Below, one piece after another: positions 7,452 through 18,590 of a stretch of 64,000 nucleotides of DNA. The notes beneath the pieces are model-generated. The model was given only the letters and a program-made list of their open reading frames with translations. It had not been told where the DNA came from and searched no databases. Numbering within the stretch: position 1 is the first letter of the stretch; every line of letters begins with the position of its first letter. The stretch covers positions 150,958 to 214,957 of the forward strand of contig JAKLKQ010000002.1 in NCBI GenBank assembly GCA_023150555.1. The letters run 5' to 3'. Source of the DNA: Planctomycetota bacterium. Its GTDB lineage: Bacteria; Planctomycetota; SZUA-567; H5-PLA8. The position numbers were made by a program, and so were the translations under genes.

Positions 7452-9587
7452 ATGGGCAACGCCGCCGCGGTTTCCTTCGCGAACGATGGCGAGTTCGCAG
7501 CCGACCGCCTGATGGCGGTCTTCACGCTGCGCCGCGCGGACGGCTCGGTGGAGTCCTTCGCCGCGCCGCTGCGCATCGCCGAGCGCGTGCAGCTCAACGC
7601 CGGCCCCGAGCCCGGCTACGCGGTCGTCTCGATCCCCATGGATGCGTTTCCCGGCGAGGAAAACGCGTTCGCGGTGGCGCTTGCCGGCGGCGGCCCGCTG
7701 GCGCTGACGCGCCCGAACGTACGCGCGACGGTGATCGCCGCGGGCGCCTTCGGGCCCGCCACGCCGCTGTTGTGCGGCACCGTCGTGGACGTGACGCACG
7801 GCCTGGGCGACGACAGCGGCGTGCTGACCATCCTCCACGACCGCTGGCTGCTCGAGAAGTACACCGTCTTCGGGCAGCTGCAGTACGACCCGCGCACTCA
7901 GGCGACCGGCTTCGCGGCCGGCGAGCGGTGCGTCTTCAACGCGCTGGGGCTGCCGAACTGCGTCGACGCCCCTAGCGGTCCGCGCTTCGCGCCCGCGCCG
8001 CGCTTCGGCTGGACCGAAGCCGACACCGCCGAGCCCGCGCCCGGCGCCGCGACGGCGCGCGCGCGTTCGTGGCGCGCGTCCGACGCCGCCACCTACCTGC
8101 GCGCAGCCCACTACGAGCGCGAGAGCTGGCCCGGCACGGGCATCGCCGACTACGGTTCGCGCTTCCTGCCCGCGGCCTTAATCGCCTGGCCCGCGACGCT
8201 CGGCGAACAACTCCGCTCGGGCGAGACATTGGATTCCGCCTCGGGCGAACGCGCCCTGCGCGAGTGCGCGCTGGAAGGCGCCTCCTTAAAGGAGGCGCTC
8301 GTCGAGCTGGCCCGCCGCGCCGGGGCGTACGAGCTGTACCTCACGCCCGGCTATGCCGGGGGCGAGGCGGCCGAGTCGCGCGCGGGCGGCGCGCTCGGCT
8401 GCGGCGCGAGCACGCTCGGCTTCGTAGCCCTCGCGAAGAGCCCCGGCGGTGTGCGCCTGCGCGTGCCGGGCTTGAGCGGAGACCCGATCGAGGAGGCGGT
8501 GGGCGGCAACGGGATCGCGGGCGGCTTCTGGCGCGAGTCGATCCGCGAGTACCACGACGCCGTCGCGGTGCTGGGCGACCCGCCGGCCATCGAACGGCTG
8601 CTCTCGATGGATCCAAGCGACGCGACCGTTAGCGCGCGCGGCGGGCTGGAGGCCGCATGGCCCGCCGAGGACGAGGCCGCGTTCCTGAGCTACGTCGATA
8701 CGCAGGGCAAGAACGAGCAGGCCTTCGCGGAAGCCGCGCTGAAGTGGCCGCTGGTCTTCGCCGCGTACCGCGTGCCCGCGGGCTACGACTACCTCGCCGG
8801 GACGAAGTGGAGCGCCATGGGCGCCGAGCGCCGCCGCGCGCACCCGCGCATCCGCCCCACCCTGCTTACGGGCGCCAACGAAAACGAAGCCGCGCCGCGC
8901 ACCTGGCAGCCGCGCGCGATCTGCATCGAGTACAAGAACGGCTCGACGTGGCAGAGCGCCACGCCGTACGACAGCCTCGAAGTGAGCCTCGACGGCGGCT
9001 GGTTCTACGTGCCCGCGCTGCGGGATTCGCCCGAACATCCCACGTGGTCGGGCACGCTTTCCGATCCGCAGAATATCTCGCCGCGCATGATCCGCGCGAC
9101 CCTGGCGCTGGAGTGCGAGTTTCGCATCGCGGGGCGCGCCGGCGCGGCCGAGGATCCCAACGAGACCGCGCCGCGCCTGGCGGCGCACGACGGCGCCGAG
9201 GGCACCACGTACGTCGCCGTGCCGCCGGTGCTGACCTACAGCGAATGGCTGCGCGTGGACGCCGCGCCGATTGGCCAGAACGTCGACGCCGCGTACCGCG
9301 ACTTTCCCGACCGCGCCGCCGCCGGCGAGGAACTCTTCAGCGACGTCCCCGGCGACGCGCAGGCGCCCGACGCCGACGGCCGGCTGCAGGCGCACGCCGC
9401 GGCGCGCTTGCGCGGGGTCAAACGCATCGCCGCGCGCGGGCAGCTGGTCTTCGAACGCTTCGAGCCGGCGCTGCTACCGGGCGCGCGCATCGCCGGCGTC
9501 GACGGCGCCGGCTTTCCCGTGGAAGGCGTCGTCACCGGCGTGACGCTCGACGCCGAAAGCCAGACGATGACCGTGGAGCTGGGCTGA
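7452..9587 (+). CDS. large phage tail/baseplate-like protein
   Basis: A 711-residue protein, the largest in the phage block. The N-terminal ~150 residues are strand-rich, followed by a long mixed region and a C-terminal part (about residues 560-711) ending in VTGVTLDAESQTMTVELG. That ending resembles the closing barrel of tail hub/baseplate proteins, in which a late-protein strand follows a line such as LLPGARIAGVDG. Its stop shares bases with the next ATG (TGATG). Given its position after fibre-like genes and next to the last gene of the block, a baseplate hub or tip role is likely but unproven. Confidence 0.5.
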   Translation: MGNAAAVSFANDGEFAADRLMAVFTLRRADGSVESFAAPLRIAERVQLNAGPEPGYAVVSIPMDAFPGEENAFAVALAGGGPLALTRPNVRATVIAAGAFGPATPLLCGTVVDVTHGLGDDSGVLTILHDRWLLEKYTVFGQLQYDPRTQATGFAAGERCVFNALGLPNCVDAPSGPRFAPAPRFGWTEADTAEPAPGAATARARSWRASDAATYLRAAHYERESWPGTGIADYGSRFLPAALIAWPATLGEQLRSGETLDSASGERALRECALEGASLKEALVELARRAGAYELYLTPGYAGGEAAESRAGGALGCGASTLGFVALAKSPGGVRLRVPGLSGDPIEEAVGGNGIAGGFWRESIREYHDAVAVLGDPPAIERLLSMDPSDATVSARGGLEAAWPAEDEAAFLSYVDTQGKNEQAFAEAALKWPLVFAAYRVPAGYDYLAGTKWSAMGAERRRAHPRIRPTLLTGANENEAAPRTWQPRAICIEYKNGSTWQSATPYDSLEVSLDGGWFYVPALRDSPEHPTWSGTLSDPQNISPRMIRATLALECEFRIAGRAGAAEDPNETAPRLAAHDGAEGTTYVAVPPVLTYSEWLRVDAAPIGQNVDAAYRDFPDRAAAGEELFSDVPGDAQAPDADGRLQAHAAARLRGVKRIAARGQLVFERFEPALLPGARIAGVDGAGFPVEGVVTGVTLDAESQTMTVELG

Positions 9588-10279
9588 TGAGCCGCCATCC
9601 CTACGACGGACTGGGCGCCGACCGGCGCCACCTTATATACCCCGGCGCGCGCGCATTCGACGCGAAGGCGGGCCTGAGCCTGGCGCGCACGCAGAAGGTG
9701 CGCCCTGCGCTATTGGGCAGCGCCGGTTTCTTCGCGACGGACTTCAACCGCGCCAAGCAGAGCGACCCCGACACGGTCTTTCACGCGACCTACAGCGGCG
9801 GCGGAACGCCGGTGCGCGCCTTCGCCGCGAAGAATCCGTCCGGCGCGCAGACCGACGAGCACCGCGTCTTCATCCGCTTCGGGCGCGCGCTGGCCGCCGC
9901 GCGGCGGATTTCCATCCGCTATGGCATTTTGCTCGCGTCAAACGACGGCACCACGCCCGCGACCGTCAACGCCATGGGCGCGCCGACGCTGCAGTTCTTC
10001 CGCATTTACAGCGACTGGGATCCGGCGGCGCTGACGTGGAACAACGCGCCGCTGGACCTCGGCGCGGCCTCGCCGGTGGAGACGCTCAGCGCGCAGGTCG
10101 GGACGCTGGACGGCGGGCGCGTGTACCGCTCGCCCTTCCCGGTCCACCACGTCTCGAGTTCGGACTGGTCGGGCGCGTACGGCATCGGCGTGCGGCTGGT
10201 GCTGGCGCTCGATGCGCCCAGCGACGGGACGGTGTGGATGGAGGCGGGCGACTTCAACGAGGTCTTCGCGGGGTTATGA
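9587..10279 (+). CDS. last phage-block protein, fibre/baseplate-like
   Basis: A 230-residue protein starting on the stop of the large tail gene. The first ~45 residues are basic and extended; the remainder is a strand-rich domain with Trp and Tyr residues and the phrase FFRIYSDWDPAALTWNNAP. This matches the style of DNRLRE-type or carbohydrate-binding jelly-roll domains, in which a Trp-Asn pair follows a strand. It could bind a receptor. The gene is followed by a hairpin array and terminator, which marks the end of the transcription unit. Confidence 0.5.
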   Translation: MSRHPYDGLGADRRHLIYPGARAFDAKAGLSLARTQKVRPALLGSAGFFATDFNRAKQSDPDTVFHATYSGGGTPVRAFAAKNPSGAQTDEHRVFIRFGRALAAARRISIRYGILLASNDGTTPATVNAMGAPTLQFFRIYSDWDPAALTWNNAPLDLGAASPVETLSAQVGTLDGGRVYRSPFPVHHVSSSDWSGAYGIGVRLVLALDAPSDGTVWMEAGDFNEVFAGL

Positions 10280-10305
10280 GAACGCATTGCGTAGACGCCG
10301 CGGCA

Positions 10306-10548
10306 CCTGAACGGGATCCACTCGATGAGCGGATCCCGTTCAGGATTTCGCCTCGAAGCAGACCTTCCAAAAAGGGATTCCGCTCCGAGGCGAAATCGGC
10401 GCGCGCACAGCGCGCGCCGTGCCGCGGCGTCGCGTTGGCCGACCGTTACCCAGGGCTGCGCGCGGCTTTGCCGCGCTTGCCCTGGGCTATCACCTGTTCG
10501 CCCCTACGGGGCGAATTCGCCGCGCGCTTCGCGCGCACTTTTTCTTTT
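10306..10548 (+). repeat. array of six hairpins after the phage block, last one terminator-like
   Basis: Six perfect inverted repeats lie within 243 bases: 14 bp (10306-10319 with 10331-10344, with a further CTC/GAG pair in its loop); 12 bp (10344-10355 with 10386-10397); 9 bp (10398-10406 with 10410-10418, loop ACA); 8 bp (10449-10456 with 10479-10486) enclosing 7 bp (10460-10466 with 10470-10476, loop TTT); 8 bp (10497-10504 with 10508-10515, loop TAC); and 6 bp (10522-10527 with 10531-10536, loop TTC). The last hairpin runs into a T-rich tract to 10548, as in a Rho-independent terminator. No convincing protein is encoded. It may be a dispersed palindromic repeat cluster, a structured RNA, or both. 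Confidence 0.75.
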
Positions 10549-10569
10549 AGGGATGAGAGAGACTTCGCT

Positions 10570-11847
10570 TTAGGCCTTCGCGGTGAGGGGGCTCTCGACG
10601 TCGGCCCGCTCGCGAAGCTTCAGCCGCGTGCGGAAGTACGCGCCGAAGCCCTTGCGCATGGCGGCGAGCTTCAACCGTTGCATCTTCCAGCCATCGCGCT
10701 TTTCCGGCGGCAGCAGCCAGCGGCATTCCTCGGGGTTCATCACGATCGAGACGTGCACGTTCGGCGCGACGCCGATGGGCAGCCCGCGGTCCATGCAGCG
10801 CGCGTAATAGTGCGCGAAGACGGGGATCATCTCCTCCATCTTCGGCGGCGGCAGCTTCTCGTAGTCGGTGCCGACCACGGGGCGGAAGACGCAGACCGTG
10901 GGGACGGAGCCCACCTCCGTGAGCCAGTCGATCGCGGCCATGCTGTCCGCTGGATCCTCGAGCCCCGCGATCATCTCGCCGTTGGTGGTGTCGAACTTCA
11001 CTTCCTGCGCGCAGAAGCGGATCGCGTCGAGGTACTTCTGCAGGCCGGCGCGGCGCGCCTTGCCCGGGCAGACTTCCTCGAAGCGCTTGGGGTTCCAGAT
11101 CTCGTAGCAGAGCGAGACGTTGTTGACGCCGAGGCGCTTGACCTCGCGGTACTGCTCGAAGTCCCACAGCGGCGGCACCTGGAAGCCGGTCAGCAGGCCG
11201 GTGCGTTCGCGCACGGCGGACAGGACGGGGCCGAAGCGGTCGAGGTAGCGGCCCGTGTCGTCGAAGCCGCCGTTGACGTGGACGAAGGTGATGCCCAGTT
11301 CGGCGCGCGCGGCGGCGGCGGTCTCGGCGACGTCGGCGGCGTTCTTGCCGGTGGTGTCGTCGCCTTCCACCAGGTTGTCGCCGACGGAACAGAAGCGGCA
11401 GTTGTCGCGCGCGACATCCTTCCAGTTCGCGCACATGCCGCCGAAGTAGACGCCCAGGTACGTGCCCTGCAGGATTCCGACGCTGGCCATGACCTTCCCG
11501 CTGGCCGTCGTGCGCGCGTAGAAGTCCGGGCGCTTGGGCAGCACGACTTCGCCGATCTCCTTGCCGTCGTAGGTCAGCCAGTGCCGGCCGTTTTCGCGCG
11601 GGCCGTGCAGTTCGTAGGGGCTCTGCCTCGCGAAGGGCTCGATCACCGGAACGTTGACGTGGATGCCGTCGCTGTCCGGGATGCCCAGCTCCAGGCCGCT
11701 GCCGAGGCCCGCGCGCACGCGCAGAACCGGCCGGCCGTCGGACGTGCGGCAGTCGGCGGGGATGCGCATCCCTTTGCAGAACAGGTCGAGTTTGAGGTAG
11801 CCGGGGTTGAGGCGGCCGTCCTCGATCAGCGCGGGTCCGGCGGGCAT
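10570..11847 (-). CDS. radical-SAM-like protein with atypical cysteine motif
   Basis: A 425-residue protein. Cys139, Cys150 and Cys153 form CX10CX2C (CANWKDVARDNCRFC), which could hold a 4Fe-4S cluster. It is followed by a TIM-barrel-like pattern of strands: GITFVHVNGG, LLTGFQVPPLWD, GVNNVSLCYEIW, VKFDTTNGEMIAGLED and VPTVCVFRPVVGTDY. These resemble the barrel strands of radical SAM enzymes of the biotin synthase/HydE type. The standard radical SAM motif is CX3CX2C, so the spacing is unusual, though family exceptions with longer first gaps exist. An N-terminal ~120-residue beta region is extra. GGAG precedes the ATG. Reaction and substrate are unknown. Its neighbour across a promoter region is a desaturase. 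Confidence 0.6.
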   Translation of the reverse strand: MPAGPALIEDGRLNPGYLKLDLFCKGMRIPADCRTSDGRPVLRVRAGLGSGLELGIPDSDGIHVNVPVIEPFARQSPYELHGPRENGRHWLTYDGKEIGEVVLPKRPDFYARTTASGKVMASVGILQGTYLGVYFGGMCANWKDVARDNCRFCSVGDNLVEGDDTTGKNAADVAETAAAARAELGITFVHVNGGFDDTGRYLDRFGPVLSAVRERTGLLTGFQVPPLWDFEQYREVKRLGVNNVSLCYEIWNPKRFEEVCPGKARRAGLQKYLDAIRFCAQEVKFDTTNGEMIAGLEDPADSMAAIDWLTEVGSVPTVCVFRPVVGTDYEKLPPPKMEEMIPVFAHYYARCMDRGLPIGVAPNVHVSIVMNPEECRWLLPPEKRDGWKMQRLKLAAMRKGFGAYFRTRLKLRERADVESPLTAKA

Positions 11848-12026
11848 CGGTGGCTCCAGAACAGGGGCCCAATCCTAAGACGCCGCGCGCGCGGGGTCAA
11901 TGAGGCGGAAATCGCGCCCCGCCGGGCGGCGCTCGAAACCGAGTTTTGCATCTTATACCGGTTTTCCTTAGGAAAACGGGCCGAATTGGGTCTGTGTTCG
12001 GATAGTCCCAAGTAAAGGTTCTAAAA

Positions 12027-12041
12027 GGAATTGAAAATTCC
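12027..12041. promoter_or_regulatory. palindrome upstream of the desaturase gene
   Basis: GGAATT-GAA-AATTCC is a perfect 6-bp inverted repeat with a three-base centre, 67 bases before the desaturase ATG. It lies in a locally AT-rich stretch in the 260-base gap shared with the leftward radical-SAM-like gene. It is a plausible operator for a dimeric repressor, such as a lipid-responsive regulator. No bound protein can be named. The rest of this gap also holds a 7-bp hairpin around 11958-11977 without a T-tract. Confidence 0.4.
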
Positions 12042-12107
12042 GGGCGGTAGGTAAAATGCGTCAATCCGTTTCCATTCAACCTGGGCCGTTCAACAATCGG
12101 AGCTCCG

Positions 12108-13024
12108 ATGCTCGCACCCGACTACTCCGCCCGTCCGAAGGAGATGAAGTACGAGTTCTGGTCCAGCCTTCCGTTCGCGCTGGTTCACGTTGCATGCCTG
12201 GCGGTCTTCCTGCCGGGCGTGGGCGTCAGTTGGCCGGCGGTGGCGCTGTGCGTGGCGCTGTACGTCATCCGCATGCACGCGATCACCGGCTGGTACCACC
12301 GCTACTTCAGCCACCGCTCCTTCAAGACCAGCCGCGCGGTGCAGTTCCTGTTCGCGTTCATCGGCGCGACCGCGGTGCAGAAGGGCGCGCTCTGGTGGGC
12401 GGCGCACCACCGCCACCACCACCGGCACAGCGACCAGGACGAGGACATCCACTCGCCCGGCCTGCACGGCATCTGGTGGGCGCACGTGGGCTGGATCTGC
12501 TGCGAGAAGTGGAAGGGCACCGACTACGACGCGATCCGCGACTTCGCGAAGTATCCCGAGCTGCGCTTCCTGAACAAGAACTACCTGGTGCCGCCGCTGC
12601 TGCTGGCGCTGGTGTGCTACCTGCTGGGCTACTGGATGGAAGTCAGCTACCCGGCGCTGGGCGCGACGGCGTGGCAGATGACGATCTGGGGCTTCTTCAT
12701 CAGCACGACGGTGCTGTACCACGCGACGTTCTGCATCAACAGCTTCTGCCACATCATCGGCCGCAAGCGCTACCCCACCGGCGACCAGAGCCGCAACAGC
12801 CTGCTGCTGGCGCTGATCACGCTGGGCGAAGGCTGGCACAACAACCACCACTACTACCCCGGCAGCGAGCGGCAGGGCTTCTACTGGTACGAGATCGACA
12901 TCTCGCACATGATCCTGAAAACCATGTCGAAGCTCGGGTTGGTCTGGGACCTGGCCGTGCCGCCCGCGCACGTGCTGGAGAAGGGCCGCCAGCCGCTGAG
13001 CGCCGAAGCGCCCCAGCAGGCTGC

Positions 13025-13028
<4 letters not shown>
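12108..13028 (+). CDS. membrane fatty acid desaturase (acyl-CoA/acyl-lipid delta-9 type)
   Basis: A 306-residue integral membrane di-iron enzyme that introduces a double bond into fatty acyl chains using oxygen. The three histidine clusters are visible: HRYFSH near residue 65, HHRHHH near residue 102 and HNNHH near residue 245, in the order and spacing of stearoyl-CoA-type desaturases. Hydrophobic spans flank them near residues 20-55 and 160-215. The length matches bacterial members. GGAG precedes the ATG by five bases. It likely adjusts membrane fluidity; a palindrome upstream may be an operator. The stop overlaps the convergent kinase stop by four bases. The presence of an O2-dependent desaturase argues for at least microaerobic growth. 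Confidence 0.92.
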
Positions 13029-15026
<1,998 letters not shown>

Positions 15027-15046
<20 letters not shown>

Positions 15047-17369
15047 GTTCCTTGATCACCTCGTCGCAGTAGTACGTGATCATCGACTCGACGTCGCGGT
15101 GCCGCAGGATATCGGCGAAATACGGATGCGCGAAATCGTACTGCCCTTCCCGTTCCTCGAATACCGCGTAGAGCACCAGGCGGTCGAGGATCGCCACGAC
15201 CTCGTCCACGGGCACGGTCACTTCCCAGTCGGCCAGCAGTTCGGCGACCTGCGTGCTGGAGATCGGGCGCAGGTTGTAGTACGCGATCAGCAGCAGCAGC
15301 AGTTTTTCCACGGGGCGGATCAGGTTGCTGTGCATGATCCGCACGATCGATTCCTCGAACTCGGGGTGGCGCGCGGTCTCTTCGACGTCGTCGGCCACGA
15401 TGGTGCGGCGCTTGCGGCGCGCCATGCGCTTCACCAGCAGATCGCAGAAGATCTGGATGATGTTGGGATGCGTGCTGGTCTTCTCGAGGATCGACGCGAC
15501 CAGCGTCTCGTCGTCGTCGAAGGCCAGCCCCAGTTCCTTTACGGGCGCCAGGACCAGCTCGCGGGCGCTGTTGCGGTCCAGCGAACTGAGGCGCCGGAAC
15601 ATCAGGAAGTTGAAAAAGAGCGACTCGTAGTCGCGGAAGCGCGCGAAGAGTTCGCTGAAGCCGGCGATGTACACCGTCATGCGCCCCTCGAAGCTCAGCG
15701 ACTTGAAGATCTGCAAGAGCGCCTCGGCCTGCCGGTCGGCGGCGAGGAACTCGTCGATCTCGTCGAAGAAGCAGTAGAGCTCCCGGTTGGTCGCGTCGAG
15801 CCACTTGCGCAGGGCGCGCTCGAACTCCTCCAGCCCGAAGGGGTTCGGCAGCTGCATCTTCAGGGCGTGGGCCAGGCGCTCGGCCAGCACCAGGCCGTCG
15901 GTGACGCCGCCACATTCGAGGAAGACCGAGACGGCGCGCGGGCGCTTCTTGATCTCGTCCTGGAGCCGGAACAGAAGCGAAGTCTTGCCCAGGCGGCGCG
16001 TGCCGACCAGCGCGTAGCCCTTGCTGCTGCGCAGGATTTCCTTGATCAGGCCTTCGCGCCCGTAAAACATCTCGCGGACCGGCGCCTGGGACTCGTAGGG
16101 GCTCAGGCTCTCGAGGTCGCAGCCGGCCAGAACCATCTCCATGAAGCGGCGGTCCTGGTCGGTGGCGAAGAGGAACTGGAAGATGTTGCGCTCCTCGAAG
16201 ACCACGATGTCGTGCCCGCTGGCGGCGGCCTCCTCCTTCATCTCGCTGCGGTCGGCGCGCCCGCTCAGGACCACGAAGATCTCCTGCGTGTGGCTCTCGC
16301 GCACGATCCACTCGTCGAGGCGCTTGATGGCGGCGCGGTCCAGGTCGCCGCGGCGCGGGACCAGCAGGGTCAGCCGCGAGAGGCGCGGGTTGCGCAGGCC
16401 CAGCTTGCGCCCGCTGAAGTAGTAGAAGTCCTCGCCGGTGCCGCTCTCGCTGCGCGCGAAGCGGATGCGCGCGGCCAGGTCGTCCATCACGACGTCGACC
16501 TTGCGCGCGACTTCCTTGGTGGTCGCCGAGCCGAGGACGGCCTTGCGCATGGCGTCGAAGTTCGAGACGAACTCCTCGCGCCCCTTCCAGCCGTGCACGT
16601 CGAGGCCGAAGCATTCCAGGAAGCGCGAGACCGGAAACTGCTTGTTGCGCCGCAGGGCGTTGCAGAAGGCGCCGAAGTTCTCCAGCGAGACCATGCCAAC
16701 GAACTCGTCGCGGTGTGCCCGCACCAGTTCCAGCTGGTCGCCGAAGTGTTCGATGTGCTCGCGGTCGGCGGGCTCGGCGAAGTGGTACCGGCCCTCGCTG
16801 TCGCGCTGCAAGAGGCCGCGCTCCACGAACCCGTCGAGCTTCAGGCGCAGTTCGATGTCCGGCAGCAGGGGCTCGAAGATGCCCAGCTGGCTGGAGACGT
16901 CGCGCAGCGTCCGGGGCCGCGGGTCGCGCGCGGGCATCGCGGCGGACAAGCTGCGCAGGATGATCTTCTCGTGCAGGGACAAACGGTTCCACTGCCCGCT
17001 GACGCGCGTGATGGTGCTGGCAGAAAGTTTCTCGCCGACCAGGTCCCACTGCTTGGCGTAGGCGTGCAGGCGCTCGAAGATGGCGGTGCGCGCGGAAGGC
17101 TCGCGCAGGGCAATGTGGCTGAGCGTCTGGACCAGGGCGTTGCGGACGTCGGTGCTCGACAGGCGGCTGAGGCCCTCGAAGACGCCCTGGCTGTGCGGCC
17201 AGTCGAAGGGCTGCAAGCCCTGGATGAAGCGCAGGGCCTCCAGGCACAGGTCGACGCGGCCGGTCTCCGCGATGCCCTGCAGCATCCACCACATCTGCTC
17301 AAAGCGGTTCTCGCGGTGCGCCTGGCGCACCGCGTTCATGTCGAAGTCGCCAAAGATGGGTTCGGCCAT
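15027..17369 (-). CDS. large AAA-like (archaeal-type) ATPase with extra N-terminal domains
   Basis: A 780-residue protein. Residues 1-290 are helical and include a winged-helix-like part (about 150-200). Residues ~330-405 form a small alpha/beta domain ending in IVVFEERNIFQFLF. From ~435 there is an intact ATPase of the archaeal/STAND-like type: YGREGLIKEIL, P-loop GTRRLGKTS (456-464), Walker B CFFDEIDE (533-540), a sensor-like IAGFSE and a C-terminal winged helix (about 690-760). It overlaps the downstream AAA/kinase gene by 20 bases. The partner's N-terminal ATPase has the same general order but a broken P-loop, suggesting an active/regulatory ATPase pair. Such pairs occur in signalling and in some defence systems; the actual role is unknown. 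Confidence 0.8.
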
Positions 17370-17432
17370 GCGCCCGGTCCCGGTTTCCTTGCGGAAGATG
17401 CTACCGGAGTGCGCGCCGGATTAAAACCCCGC

Positions 17433-18470
17433 TCAGCGGTACAGCTTGGCGATCTCGCTGAGGGGCTTGGCCTTGATCTTTCCGGCGTGGCCGGCCTGGC
17501 CGAAGGAGACCATGCGGGCCTTGACGACCTGCTTCATGGCCTCGCGGGCGGGCTTGAGGTAGTCGCGGGGGTCGAACTTCTCGGGCGCCTCGCTGAAGAC
17601 CTTGCGGATCGCGCCGGTGATGGCCATGCGGCAGTCGGTGTCGACGTTGATCTTGCGCACGCCGTGCTTGATGCCGAGCTGGATCTCCTCGACGGGCACG
17701 CCCCACGTCTCCTTCATCTTCCCGCCGTACTTGTTGATGATCTCCTGCAGGTCCTTGGGCACGCTGCTGCTGCCGTGCATGACCAGGTGCGTGTTGGGCA
17801 GCTTGGCGTGGATCTTCTTGATCACGTCCATGCTCAGCACCGCGCCATCGGGCTTGCGCGAGAACTTGTACGCGCCGTGGCTGGTGCCGATGGCGACGGC
17901 CAGCGCGTCGACGCCGGTCTGCTTGACGAAGTCCGCGGCCTGCGCGGGATCGGTGAGGAGCTGCTCCTTGGTGAGCTTGCCCTGCGCGCCGTGCCCGTCT
18001 TCCTGCTCGCCTTCCCCGTGCTCGAGGCTGCCCAGGCAGCCGAGTTCGCCCTCGACGCTGACGCCCTTGGCGTGCGCGAAGCCGCAGACTTCCTTGGTGA
18101 CCTTCACGTTGTAGTCGTAGTCGGCGGGGGTCTTGCCGTCCTCCTTCAGCGAGCCGTCCATCATGACGCTGGTGAAGCCCATCTCCATGGCGCTGCGGCA
18201 GGTCCCGGGGCCGTTGCCGTGGTCCTGGTGCAGGACGACGGGGATCTGCGGATAGAGTTCCGTGGCGGCGACCATCAGGTGGTGGAGGAATCGGTCGTTG
18301 GTGTAGCTGCGCGCCCCGCGGCTGGCCTGGATGATCACGGGGCTGTCGGTCTCCTTGGCCGCCTCCATGATGGCCTGGATCTGCTCCATGTTGTTCACGT
18401 TGAAGGCGCCGACCCCGTAGTTGTTCTCGGCGGCGTGGTCCAGCAACTGGCGCATCGCGACCATCGGCAT
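17433..18470 (-). CDS. fba: class II fructose-bisphosphate aldolase
   Basis: A 345-residue zinc-dependent aldolase that interconverts fructose 1,6-bisphosphate and two triose phosphates in glycolysis and gluconeogenesis. Family phrases are clear: an N-terminal [20 protein letters not shown] with zinc His residues, SVMMDGS, a GVSVEGELG segment with the expected acidic residues, [24 protein letters not shown] and [11 protein letters not shown]. The length matches. AAAGGAGA precedes the ATG. It lies between the anti-sigma gene and the ATPase/kinase pair, 63 bases upstream of the latter, so readthrough is possible, although no shared function is obvious. Confidence 0.96.
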   Translation of the reverse strand: MPMVAMRQLLDHAAENNYGVGAFNVNNMEQIQAIMEAAKETDSPVIIQASRGARSYTNDRFLHHLMVAATELYPQIPVVLHQDHGNGPGTCRSAMEMGFTSVMMDGSLKEDGKTPADYDYNVKVTKEVCGFAHAKGVSVEGELGCLGSLEHGEGEQEDGHGAQGKLTKEQLLTDPAQAADFVKQTGVDALAVAIGTSHGAYKFSRKPDGAVLSMDVIKKIHAKLPNTHLVMHGSSSVPKDLQEIINKYGGKMKETWGVPVEEIQLGIKHGVRKINVDTDCRMAITGAIRKVFSEAPEKFDPRDYLKPAREAMKQVVKARMVSFGQAGHAGKIKAKPLSEIAKLYR

Positions 18471-18590
18471 GGCGTAGTTCTCCTTTGGGTAAGCGGTGTC
18501 AAAGCGACGGATTCGATGCTAAGGCCCCGCGGCGGGAATGACAAGCAACGCGGGGCAAGCTGTGCCCGCAGGCGGAATTCGGGCGGGCCG

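Noticed and set aside
10398..10515. CRISPR array or tandem repeat
   Set aside because: The units are different palindromes, not copies of one repeat with spacers.
10325..10573. An 82-residue frame over the hairpin array
   Set aside because: Composition is dictated by palindromes, with no ribosome site. The sequence is better explained as structured non-coding DNA.
10036..12015. A 659-residue plus-strand frame
   Set aside because: It covers the hairpin array and the antisense of the radical-SAM-like gene; no family sequence.
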